Shown piece after piece: positions 55,266-64,000 of a DNA stretch of 64,000 nucleotides. Origin of the DNA: Sulfuriferula nivalis (lineage in GTDB: Bacteria > Pseudomonadota > Gammaproteobacteria > Burkholderiales > Sulfuriferulaceae). Position numbers and translations under genes: made by a program. The stretch spans positions 496,001 to 560,000 of the forward strand of contig NZ_AP021881.1 of the NCBI RefSeq assembly GCF_009937995.1. Direction: 5' to 3'. Every line of letters starts with the position of its first letter. The stretch's first letter is position 1. Under the pieces are notes generated by a model. The model did no database searches. It was not told the DNA's origin and worked only from the letters and a program-made list of their open reading frames with translations.

Positions 55266-58200
55266 ATGAGCTACTCATTCACCGAGAAAAAACGTATCCG
55301 TAAAAGCTTTGCAAAACGAGCAAATATATTACAGGTGCCTTTCTTGTTGGCAACACAACTTGAATCATTCCGCGCTTTTTTGCAAGAAGATGTTGATCCT
55401 GCAACGCGTATTAATGATGGTTTACAGGCAGCATTTACCTCAATCTTTCCTATCGTTAGCCACTCTGGTAACGCCAAATTAGACTTTGTGAGCTACGTAC
55501 TAGGTGAGCCTGCTTTTGACATGGTTGAATGTCAACAGCGCGGCTTAACCTATGCATCTCCATTGCGAGCAAAAGTCCGCTTGACGATAATGGATCGTGA
55601 AGCTTCTAAGCCTACTATTAAAGAAGTAAAAGAGCAGGAAGTCTACATGGGTGAAATGCCTTTGATGACACCTACTGGCTCTTTCATCATTAATGGTACT
55701 GAACGCGTAATCGTTTCTCAGTTGCATCGTTCGCCAGGTGTGTTCTTTGAGCATGATCGCGGTAAAACGCATAGCTCAGGCAAGTTGTTGTTCTCTGCTC
55801 GGATTATTCCATATCGTGGCTCATGGCTGGATTTTGAATTCGACGTAAAAGATTACCTATACTTCCGTATCGATCGTCGTCGTAAGATGCCAGTTACTAC
55901 ATTGCTGAAGTCACTGGGTTACAGCAATGAACAAATACTTGCAGAATTTTTCACTACTGACGTATTCCATTTAAGCAATCAGCTGATTCGCTTTGAATTA
56001 GTGCCTGATCGTTTGCGTGGCGAGATTGCTCGGTTCGACATTATTGATAAAGATGGTGCGGTTATTGTTGCTAAAGATAAGCGCATCACAGTCAAGCATA
56101 TACGCATGATGCAAGAAGCTGGGTTACAGCAGATTGCTGTGCCAACTGACTTTATTCTGGGCCGTGTACTAGGCACTAATGTTGTCGATACAGCAACAGG
56201 CGAAGTGGTTGCGCATGCAAATGATGAAATCACTGATGTATTGTTAGCTAAGTTGCAAGAAGCGAATATTGCTTCAGTTAAAACTCTGTATGTGAATGAG
56301 CTAGATCAGGGTGCATTTATCTCGGCGACTTTACGTACAGATGAAACACAAGATCAGTATGCTGCTCGTGTTGCGATTTATCGCATGATGCGTCCTGGTG
56401 AGCCTCCTACTGAGGACTCTGTAGAAGCGCTATTTAATTCACTATTCTTTAGTGAAGATCGCTATGACTTGTCAGCCGTCGGTCGTATGAAGTTTAACCG
56501 CCGTATCGGTCGTGAAGAATTGGTTGGTAGTGGTGTGTTATCTACTGAAGATATCGTTTCAGTGATTAAAATATTAGTTGAGCTGCGCAATGGCCGCGGT
56601 GAGATTGATGATATTGATCACTTAGGTAATCGACGTATTCGTAGTGTTGGCGAGTTGGCAGAGAATCAATTCCGTGCTGGTTTAGTTCGTGTTGAGCGTG
56701 CTGTTAAAGAGCGTTTGTCACAAGCTGAGTCTGATAACCTGATGCCGCATGATTTGATCAATGCGAAGCCTGTTTCTGCAGCTATCAAGGAATTCTTTGG
56801 TTCCAGCCAGTTGTCGCAATTTATGGATCAAACCAATCCGCTGTCTGAGATTACGCATAAGCGTCGTGTTTCAGCTTTAGGACCCGGTGGTTTGACACGT
56901 GAACGCGCAGGTTTCGAAGTCCGTGACGTACATCCTACTCACTATGGTCGCGTCTGTCCGATTGAAACGCCTGAAGGGCCAAATATCGGTTTGATCAATT
57001 CATTGGCTTTGTATGCTAAAACTAACGAATACGGTTTCCTGGAAACCCCTTATCGTAAAGTAATAGATTCAAAAGTAACCGATCAGATTGATTATCTGTC
57101 AGCGATTGAAGAGGGCAAGTATGTTATCGCTCAGGCCAATGCTGAAATGGATGCCGAAGGTCGTTTCACCAGCGAAATCGTTTCATGTCGTTCTAAGAAT
57201 GAATTTGAGTTGGCAGCACCTGACACCATTGATTATATGGACGTCGCACCTTCACAAATTGTATCTGTTGCGGCTTCATTGATTCCTTTCCTGGAACACG
57301 ATGACGCGAACCGCGCATTGATGGGTTCTAACATGCAACGTCAGGCTGTACCTTGTTTGCGTGCTGAAAAATCATTGGTAGGTACGGGTATTGAACGTAC
57401 TGCTGCAGTCGACTCAGGAACGACAGTTCAAGCTAAGCGTGGTGGTGTGGTTGATTACGTTGATGCTGGTCGTATTGTTGTTCGTGTAAACGACGATGAA
57501 ACCAAGGCAGGTGAAGTTGGTGTGGATATTTACACACTGATCAAGTACACACGCTCTAACCAAAACACAAATATCAACCAGCGTCCGTTGGTGAATGTTG
57601 GTGATAAGCTGATGCGTGGCGATGTGATAGCTGATGGCGCGTCTACCGATATGGGTGAATTAGCCTTAGGTCAGAACTTGCTCGTGGCATTTATGCCATG
57701 GAACGGTTTCAACTATGAAGATTCGATTTTGATATCTGAAAAAGTTGTTGCTGATGATCGTTATACTTCAATACATATTGAAGAATTAACAGTTGTCGCG
57801 CGTGATACCAAGCTCGGACCTGAAGAAATTACCCGTGATATATCAAATCTATCCGAGCGCATGTTAAACCGTTTGGATGATTCTGGTATTTGCTTTATTG
57901 GTGCTGAAGTCGAGGCTGGTGATGTTCTGGTTGGTAAGGTGACACCTAAAGGTGAAACTCAACTGACACCAGAAGAAAAATTGCTGCGTGCTATTTTCGG
58001 TGAAAAAGCATCAGACGTGAAAGATACGTCCTTGCGTGTGCCTTCAGGCATGGCTGGTATAGTAATTGATGTGCAAGTGTTCACGCGCGAAGGTATCGAG
58101 CGTGATGCACGTGCGAAACAGATTATTGAAGACCAATTAGCCGGATATAAAAAGGACATGGCTGACCGTATGCGTATCGTTGAAAACGATACCTTTGCGC

Positions 58201-59339
58201 GTTTGCAACGTTTAATTACCGGTAAGCTTGCTAAAGGCGGTCCGAAAAAACTTGCAAAAGATACCGCTGTTGATCTTGCATACCTGGAAAGCATAAGTCG
58301 CTATGACTGGTTCGATATTCGCTTGGCTGATGACGAAGCAAGTCGCCAAATGGAATCACTTAAAGACAGTCTCGACCAGAAACGTATCGAGTTTGATGCG
58401 ATGTTTGAAGAGAAGAAAAAGAAATTGACCGCTGGTGATGAATTGCAAGCGGGTGTGCAGAAGATGGTTAAAGTCTATGTTGCAGTTAAACGTCGTCTGC
58501 AACCTGGTGACAAAATGGCGGGTCGTCACGGTAACAAAGGTGTTGTTTCCAAAATTGTTCCGATTGAAGATATGCCGTTCACCGCAGATGGTACACCGAT
58601 GGATATCGTCTTGAATCCATTGGGTGTGCCTTCACGTATGAACGTTGGTCAGATTCTGGAAACGCATTTGGGCTGGGCTGCCAAAGGGCTTGGTAAGAAA
58701 ATTGATGCCATGTTGCAAGCGCAGAAGGAAGTTTCTGAAGTGCGTGAATTCATCGGTAAGATTTACAATTCTACTGGTCACAAGGAAGATATTGATAGTT
58801 TCACGGATCATGAAGTTATCGAATTAGCCAAAAACTTGCGCCAAGGTGTGCCTTTCGCAACCCCAGTGTTTGATGGTGCTTCTGAAGAAGAAATCAAAGA
58901 CATGCTGGAGTTGGCTGATTTACCGCGCAGTGGACAAATCACCCTGTTTGATGGTCGTACTGGTGAAGCGTTCGATCGTAAGGTAACCGTTGGTTACATG
59001 CACGTATTGAAACTGCATCACTTGGTCGATGATAAGATGCATGCTCGTTCAACTGGACCGTACAGCTTGGTTACGCAACAGCCGTTAGGTGGTAAAGCGC
59101 AATTCGGTGGTCAACGTTTCGGTGAGATGGAGGTATGGGCACTGGAAGCTTATGGCGCATCGTACATCTTGCAGGAAATGTTGACGGTTAAATCTGATGA
59201 CGTGAATGGTCGTACCAAAGTGTATGAAAACATCGTTAAAGGTGAACACAAGATTGAAGCAGGTATGCCTGAATCTTTCAACGTGCTAGTGAAAGAAATC
59301 CGTTCCTTGGCAATTGATATTGATCTCGAGCGTTATTAA
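55266..59339 (+). CDS. rpoB: DNA-directed RNA polymerase subunit beta
   Basis: A 1357-residue subunit, the usual proteobacterial size. The ATG at 55266 follows AGGAG and opens [15 protein letters not shown]; an earlier in-frame start at 55233 lacks support. The rifampicin region reads [20 protein letters not shown] and [18 protein letters not shown], with wild-type residues at the common resistance sites. The C-terminal blocks [15 protein letters not shown] and [23 protein letters not shown]-like [20 protein letters not shown] are intact. Confidence 0.98.
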   Translation: MSYSFTEKKRIRKSFAKRANILQVPFLLATQLESFRAFLQEDVDPATRINDGLQAAFTSIFPIVSHSGNAKLDFVSYVLGEPAFDMVECQQRGLTYASPLRAKVRLTIMDREASKPTIKEVKEQEVYMGEMPLMTPTGSFIINGTERVIVSQLHRSPGVFFEHDRGKTHSSGKLLFSARIIPYRGSWLDFEFDVKDYLYFRIDRRRKMPVTTLLKSLGYSNEQILAEFFTTDVFHLSNQLIRFELVPDRLRGEIARFDIIDKDGAVIVAKDKRITVKHIRMMQEAGLQQIAVPTDFILGRVLGTNVVDTATGEVVAHANDEITDVLLAKLQEANIASVKTLYVNELDQGAFISATLRTDETQDQYAARVAIYRMMRPGEPPTEDSVEALFNSLFFSEDRYDLSAVGRMKFNRRIGREELVGSGVLSTEDIVSVIKILVELRNGRGEIDDIDHLGNRRIRSVGELAENQFRAGLVRVERAVKERLSQAESDNLMPHDLINAKPVSAAIKEFFGSSQLSQFMDQTNPLSEITHKRRVSALGPGGLTRERAGFEVRDVHPTHYGRVCPIETPEGPNIGLINSLALYAKTNEYGFLETPYRKVIDSKVTDQIDYLSAIEEGKYVIAQANAEMDAEGRFTSEIVSCRSKNEFELAAPDTIDYMDVAPSQIVSVAASLIPFLEHDDANRALMGSNMQRQAVPCLRAEKSLVGTGIERTAAVDSGTTVQAKRGGVVDYVDAGRIVVRVNDDETKAGEVGVDIYTLIKYTRSNQNTNINQRPLVNVGDKLMRGDVIADGASTDMGELALGQNLLVAFMPWNGFNYEDSILISEKVVADDRYTSIHIEELTVVARDTKLGPEEITRDISNLSERMLNRLDDSGICFIGAEVEAGDVLVGKVTPKGETQLTPEEKLLRAIFGEKASDVKDTSLRVPSGMAGIVIDVQVFTREGIERDARAKQIIEDQLAGYKKDMADRMRIVENDTFARLQRLITGKLAKGGPKKLAKDTAVDLAYLESISRYDWFDIRLADDEASRQMESLKDSLDQKRIEFDAMFEEKKKKLTAGDELQAGVQKMVKVYVAVKRRLQPGDKMAGRHGNKGVVSKIVPIEDMPFTADGTPMDIVLNPLGVPSRMNVGQILETHLGWAAKGLGKKIDAMLQAQKEVSEVREFIGKIYNSTGHKEDIDSFTDHEVIELAKNLRQGVPFATPVFDGASEEEIKDMLELADLPRSGQITLFDGRTGEAFDRKVTVGYMHVLKLHHLVDDKMHARSTGPYSLVTQQPLGGKAQFGGQRFGEMEVWALEAYGASYILQEMLTVKSDDVNGRTKVYENIVKGEHKIEAGMPESFNVLVKEIRSLAIDIDLERY

Positions 59340-59345
59340 TGCAAT

Positions 59346-59368
59346 GAGGGGTGATTGGCGCGCCCCTC
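59346..59368 (+). promoter_or_regulatory. Small hairpin between rpoB and rpoC
   Basis: GAGGGG (59346-59351) pairs with CCCCTC (59363-59368) in the 57-base gap. It lies before the GGAGAG ribosome site of rpoC and has no T run. Confidence 0.4.
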
Positions 59369-59396
59369 TGTTGTACGCGCCTCATTGGAGAGAACT

Positions 59397-62300
59397 ATGA
59401 AAGCATTGCTCGACTTATTTAAACAAGTCACTCAAGAAGAAGAATTTGACGCGATCAAGATTGGTCTTGCGTCACCTGAAAAAATCCGTTCATGGTCTTA
59501 TGGCGAAGTAAAAAAGCCTGAGACTATCAACTATCGCACGTTCAAGCCCGAGCGTGACGGTCTGTTTTGTGCCAAAATTTTCGGCCCAGTAAAAGATTAC
59601 GAATGTTTGTGTGGTAAATATAAGCGCTTAAAGCACCGTGGTGTTATTTGTGAAAAATGTGGTGTCGAGGTTACTTTATCCAAAGTGCGTCGTGACCGTA
59701 TGGGTCATATCGAGTTAGCAAGTCCTGTCGCGCATATCTGGTTTTTGAAATCATTACCATCCCGCTTAGGTATGGTGCTGGACATGACTTTGCGTGATAT
59801 AGAACGCGTACTGTACTTTGAAGCATATGTCGTTACCGATCCTGGCATGACGCCGTTAAATCGCTATCAGTTATTAACTGAAGATGATTATCTCGCAAAA
59901 TATGATGAGTATGGTGATGAGTTCCGTGCCAGCATGGGTGCTGAAGGCGTGCGTGAGCTTTTGAAGAGCATAGATATACCGGCTGAAATCGCTTCAATTC
60001 GTGCCGACATGGAAAAAACCGGCTCCGATACCAAAATCAAAAAATTGGCAAAGCGTCTTAAAGTCATCGAAGCGTTCCAAAAATCAGGTATTAAACCTGA
60101 GTGGATGGTGCTCGAAGTCTTGCCGGTCTTGCCACCAGAATTACGTCCATTAGTACCGTTGGACGGTGGTCGTTTTGCGACTTCAGATTTGAATGATTTA
60201 TATCGCCGTGTGATTAACCGTAACAATCGTTTAAAGCGTTTGTTAGAGCTTAAAGCACCTGAAATTATTCAGCGTAACGAAAAGCGTATGTTGCAAGAAG
60301 CAGTTGACTCATTGCTCGATAACGGTCGTCGCGGTAAAGCAATGACCGGCGCCAATAAGCGTCCATTAAAATCTCTTGCTGACATGATTAAGGGTAAGGG
60401 TGGTCGTTTCCGTCAAAACTTGCTTGGTAAGCGTGTTGACTATTCAGGCCGTTCCGTTATTGTGGTTGGTCCACAATTGCGCTTGCATCAGTGTGGTCTG
60501 CCGAAAAAAATGGCGCTGGAGTTATTCAAGCCATTCATATTCCACAAGCTGGAAGTGTTAGGTTTGGCTACAACAATCAAAGCTGCTAAACGCATGGTTG
60601 AAACCGAAGAGCCAGTCGTTTGGGACATACTTGAAGATGTTATCCGCGAGCATCCGGTCATGCTTAACCGTGCACCAACCTTGCACCGTTTGGGTATACA
60701 GGCATTTGAACCACAGTTGATTGAAGGTAAGGCAATTCAATTGCATCCTTTGGTATGTGCTGCGTTCAACGCCGACTTCGACGGCGATCAAATGGCGGTG
60801 CACGTACCTTTATCATTAGAAGCGCAAATGGAAGCGCGCACATTGATGCTTGCATCAAATAATGTGCTGTCTCCTGCTAACGGTGAACCTATTATTGTGC
60901 CATCGCAAGATATCGTTCTGGGTCTCTATTATATGACCCGTGAGCGCGTAAATGCGAATGGTGAAGGGATGAAATTCGCAGATGTGGACGAAGTGTCCCG
61001 TGCTTATGAATCACGTCAGGTCGAACTTAATGCAAAAGTTACTGTTCGTATCAAGGAAGCTTTTTATGACGAGCAAGGCGAACGTGCCGAGAAGGTGACT
61101 CGTTATGAAACAACTGTAGGTCGCGCATTGCTTTCAGAAATCTTGCCGATAGGTTTGGATTTCATGCATATCAACAAGATATTGAAGAAAAAAGAAATAT
61201 CAAAATTGATCAACGTCAGTTTCCGTCGTTGTGGCTTGCGTGAGACTGTAATCTTCGCCGATAAATTAATGTACACCGGTTTCACCTATGCAACTCGCGG
61301 TGGTATGTCTATTTGTGTTGATGATATGTTGGTACCAACACAGAAACAAGAAATTATCAGCGCATCCGAAAAAGAGGTGCAAGAGATTCAGAATCAATAT
61401 ACATCTGGTCTGGTAACTCAGGGTGAGCGTTATAACAAGGTGGTTGATATCTGGGGTCGTGCTGGTGATCAAATTGCAAAAGCGATGATGACTCAGCTAG
61501 GTAGCGAGCCAGTTATTACACGTGATGGTGTAGCGACTACGCAAGAGTCATTCAATGCTATTTACATGATGGCAGATTCTGGTGCGCGCGGTTCGGCAGC
61601 TCAGATTCGTCAGTTGGCTGGTATGCGTGGTTTGATGGCCAAGCCAGATGGTTCGATTATTGAGACACCGATCACGGCGAACTTCCGTGAAGGCTTGAAT
61701 GTTCTGCAGTACTTTATTTCAACCCACGGTGCGCGTAAAGGTTTGGCTGATACGGCGCTGAAAACAGCTAACTCAGGTTACTTGACCCGTCGATTGGTTG
61801 ATGTGACGCAAGATCTGGTCATCATTGAAGATGATTGCGGCACACGTGATGGTGCTGTGATTAAAGCGCTGGTTGAAGGTGGTGATGTAATTGAGCCGTT
61901 GAGTGAACGCGTATTAGGTCGTGTAACAGCTCAAGACATTATTCATCCTGAGACTGGCGAAACAGTGATAGAAGCTGGCGTCATGCTCGATGAAAATATG
62001 GTTGAGCATATCGAATCACTTGATATTGATGAAGTGAAAGTTAGAACTGCGTTAACCTGCGAAACACGTTATGGTTTATGCGCCAAGTGTTATGGCCGAG
62101 ATTTAGGTCGTGGTTATCTGGTGAACGTCGGTGAGGCTGTGGGTGTGATCGCTGCTCAGTCGATTGGTGAGCCAGGTACTCAGTTGACCATGCGTACGTT
62201 CCACATCGGTGGTGCTGCATCGCGTTCAGCCGCAATTAGTCAACTTGAATCTAAGTCAGCTGGTGAGGTGGTGTTTAGCCCTGCGATGCGTTATGTCACA

Positions 62301-63593
62301 AGTGTTAAAGGTGAAGATATCGCTATTGTACGTAGTGGTGAAATTATCATTATGGGTGAAAACGGTAGAGAACGTGAGCGCCATAAAGTGCCTTACGGAG
62401 CGACCTTAACCACCAAGAATGGTGACAAGATTAAAGCTGGCCATGTAATGGCGATGTGGGATCCACATACACGTCCGATTATTACCGAATATGCAGGACG
62501 CATACGTTTTGAAAACGTTGAAGAAGGTTCTACTGTTGCAAAACAAATTGATGATGTAACTGGCTTGTCAACTTTGGTTGTTATCGATCCTAAGCGTCGT
62601 GCTGGTGTGGCGAGTAAAGGGTTACGTCCACAAGTTAAACTTCTGGATGATGCCGGAGTAGAAGTTAAAATGGCAGGCGGTGAAACCCCTGTTAATATAA
62701 CTTTCCAAATTGGCGCTATTATCACGGTTAAGGATGGACAAGATGTTGGTGTTGGCGAGGTATTAGCACGTATTCCACAAGAGTCATCTAAAACTCGAGA
62801 TATTACTGGTGGTTTGCCACGAGTAGCAGAATTGTTTGAAGCGCGTTCACCTAAGGATGCTGGTGTGTTAGCTCCAGTTACAGGTACCGTTTCATTTGGT
62901 AAAGATACTAAGGGTAAACAACGCTTAGTAATTACCGATATGGATGGTCAGGCGCATGAATATCTGATACCAAAAGAAAAACACGTTACTGCGCATGATG
63001 GTCAGGTGGTAAACAAGGGCGAAACCATAGTTGATGGTCCAGCAGATCCACACGATATTCTTGCGTTAAAGGGTGTTGCGGAATTGGCTCGATATATCAC
63101 TGATGAAGTGCAGGATGTATATCGTTTGCAAGGCGTTAAGATTAACGATAAGCACATCGAAGTTATCGTGCGTCAGATGTTGCGTCGTGTAAGTGTTGTC
63201 GATGTTGGCAATACTAAATTCATTCAAGGCGAACAAGTTGAGCGTGCTGAACTGCTAATCGAAAATGAGCGCGTAGTTGCGGAAGGTAAAGAACCAGCAA
63301 CGTTTGATTATGTATTGCTAGGTATTACCAAAGCTTCACTTTCTACAGATTCATTCATCTCTGCGGCTTCGTTCCAAGAAACAACGAGAGTGTTAACCGA
63401 AGCTGCAATTATGGGTAAACGTGATGAGCTGCGCGGACTGAAAGAAAACGTTATTGTGGGTCGCTTAATCCCAGCGGGTACGGGTTTGGCTTATCACAAT
63501 GCACGACGTATGCAGAAATTAGGTTTAGATATAGCTACTGAATCTGATATTTTTGTAACACCTGAAACTGTTGATACCGAGCAGTCGGCTTGA
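59397..63593 (+). CDS. rpoC: DNA-directed RNA polymerase subunit beta'
   Basis: A 1398-residue subunit. The N-terminal zinc ribbon [20 protein letters not shown], the catalytic [12 protein letters not shown] (three magnesium-binding aspartates), the bridge-helix region [17 protein letters not shown] and the second zinc site [16 protein letters not shown] are all present. The start at 59397 is set by GGAGAG just upstream and by the conserved [10 protein letters not shown]. Confidence 0.98.
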   Translation: MKALLDLFKQVTQEEEFDAIKIGLASPEKIRSWSYGEVKKPETINYRTFKPERDGLFCAKIFGPVKDYECLCGKYKRLKHRGVICEKCGVEVTLSKVRRDRMGHIELASPVAHIWFLKSLPSRLGMVLDMTLRDIERVLYFEAYVVTDPGMTPLNRYQLLTEDDYLAKYDEYGDEFRASMGAEGVRELLKSIDIPAEIASIRADMEKTGSDTKIKKLAKRLKVIEAFQKSGIKPEWMVLEVLPVLPPELRPLVPLDGGRFATSDLNDLYRRVINRNNRLKRLLELKAPEIIQRNEKRMLQEAVDSLLDNGRRGKAMTGANKRPLKSLADMIKGKGGRFRQNLLGKRVDYSGRSVIVVGPQLRLHQCGLPKKMALELFKPFIFHKLEVLGLATTIKAAKRMVETEEPVVWDILEDVIREHPVMLNRAPTLHRLGIQAFEPQLIEGKAIQLHPLVCAAFNADFDGDQMAVHVPLSLEAQMEARTLMLASNNVLSPANGEPIIVPSQDIVLGLYYMTRERVNANGEGMKFADVDEVSRAYESRQVELNAKVTVRIKEAFYDEQGERAEKVTRYETTVGRALLSEILPIGLDFMHINKILKKKEISKLINVSFRRCGLRETVIFADKLMYTGFTYATRGGMSICVDDMLVPTQKQEIISASEKEVQEIQNQYTSGLVTQGERYNKVVDIWGRAGDQIAKAMMTQLGSEPVITRDGVATTQESFNAIYMMADSGARGSAAQIRQLAGMRGLMAKPDGSIIETPITANFREGLNVLQYFISTHGARKGLADTALKTANSGYLTRRLVDVTQDLVIIEDDCGTRDGAVIKALVEGGDVIEPLSERVLGRVTAQDIIHPETGETVIEAGVMLDENMVEHIESLDIDEVKVRTALTCETRYGLCAKCYGRDLGRGYLVNVGEAVGVIAAQSIGEPGTQLTMRTFHIGGAASRSAAISQLESKSAGEVVFSPAMRYVTSVKGEDIAIVRSGEIIIMGENGRERERHKVPYGATLTTKNGDKIKAGHVMAMWDPHTRPIITEYAGRIRFENVEEGSTVAKQIDDVTGLSTLVVIDPKRRAGVASKGLRPQVKLLDDAGVEVKMAGGETPVNITFQIGAIITVKDGQDVGVGEVLARIPQESSKTRDITGGLPRVAELFEARSPKDAGVLAPVTGTVSFGKDTKGKQRLVITDMDGQAHEYLIPKEKHVTAHDGQVVNKGETIVDGPADPHDILALKGVAELARYITDEVQDVYRLQGVKINDKHIEVIVRQMLRRVSVVDVGNTKFIQGEQVERAELLIENERVVAEGKEPATFDYVLLGITKASLSTDSFISAASFQETTRVLTEAAIMGKRDELRGLKENVIVGRLIPAGTGLAYHNARRMQKLGLDIATESDIFVTPETVDTEQSA

Positions 63594-63608
63594 CACTAGT
63601 TAAGTAAG

Positions 63609-63694
63609 CCTATAAAATTCATCGTCTTTTTTACCGAATATGAATTTTATAGGTAAATATTTAGTAATTTAACGTACTTGTGCGAGCAAGTACG
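63609..63694 (+). terminator. Two strong hairpins between rpoC and rpsL
   Basis: Hairpin one has a perfect 14-bp stem, CCTATAAAATTCAT (63609-63622) with ATGAATTTTATAGG (63640-63653), and a 17-base loop. Hairpin two pairs CGTACTTG (63673-63680) with CAAGTACG (63687-63694). T runs after the stems are weak, so partial termination or RNA processing is more likely than a full stop before the rpsL operon. Confidence 0.55.
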
Positions 63695-63728
63695 CTACAC
63701 AGCATCCTTTTTTAGGGTGTGCGCGTAA

Positions 63729-64000
<272 letters not shown>

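Overview
This 64 kb window is an ordinary chromosomal stretch from a Gram-negative bacterium, most likely a betaproteobacterium. The evidence is gene order and family: rsmB-DUF4390-NtrY-like-response regulator, mreBCD-mrdA-rodA-rlpA-dacA-ybeD-lipBA, TPR protein-lolB-ispE-tRNA-Gln-prs-rplY-pth-ychF, and tRNA-tuf-tRNA-Trp-secE-nusG-rplKAJL-rpoBC-rpsL. LolB, RlpA, GmhB and a SlyB-like lipoprotein show an outer membrane. Order Nitrosomonadales is plausible, but the sequence alone does not fix the genus.

Layout. 1-3.3 kb: end of a diguanylate cyclase, then a tightly overlapping membrane-protein cassette (small protein, UbiA-type prenyltransferase, YbhN/AglD-like protein, EamA exporter). 3.3-5.9 kb: a RelE-like toxin and HTH antitoxin pair, then htpG with a clear terminator. 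6.0-10.7 kb: a DUF1800/DUF1501/hydrolase secreted-protein cluster converging on a bestrophin-like channel. 10.9-12.3 kb: an intact IS110-family (IS1111-type) insertion sequence whose downstream non-coding end folds into a bridge-RNA (seekRNA) architecture. 12.3-13.2 kb: repeat-like DNA and an AT-rich Mrr_N-HNH endonuclease gene. 13.3-22.5 kb: lipoate and cell-shape operon on the minus strand. 22.6-25.8 kb: gatCAB. 25.9-28.6 kb: a stop-interrupted PhnD-like gene, a retropepsin-like protease, a DUF4124 protein and pyrE. 28.6-36.0 kb: xthA-type nuclease, ampG-like permease, DsbD_2-type membrane protein, rsmB, DUF4390, two-component pair. 36-39 kb: glycine-zipper lipoprotein, PfkB kinase, phospholipase-C-like protein, orphan membrane ORF. 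39.1-46.5 kb: NDUFA9-like protein, cca, gmhB, acyltransferase, YgjP-like peptidase, TPR protein, lolB, ispE. 46.5-64 kb: five tRNAs, prs, translation and transcription genes ending inside rpsL.

The most notable item is the IS element. Its 3' non-coding segment contains a 5' stem-loop and two internal-loop domains. The first loop carries an 8-nt segment complementary to the right flank and a 7-nt segment identical to the left flank, abutting the insertion point. The second loop carries the equivalent segments for the two IS ends. This makes the RNA and its target readable from sequence alone. The rest of the accessory content is modest: one toxin-antitoxin pair, one solitary restriction-like endonuclease, one decaying transporter gene and a few dispersed motifs. 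No CRISPR array, prophage or integron was seen.
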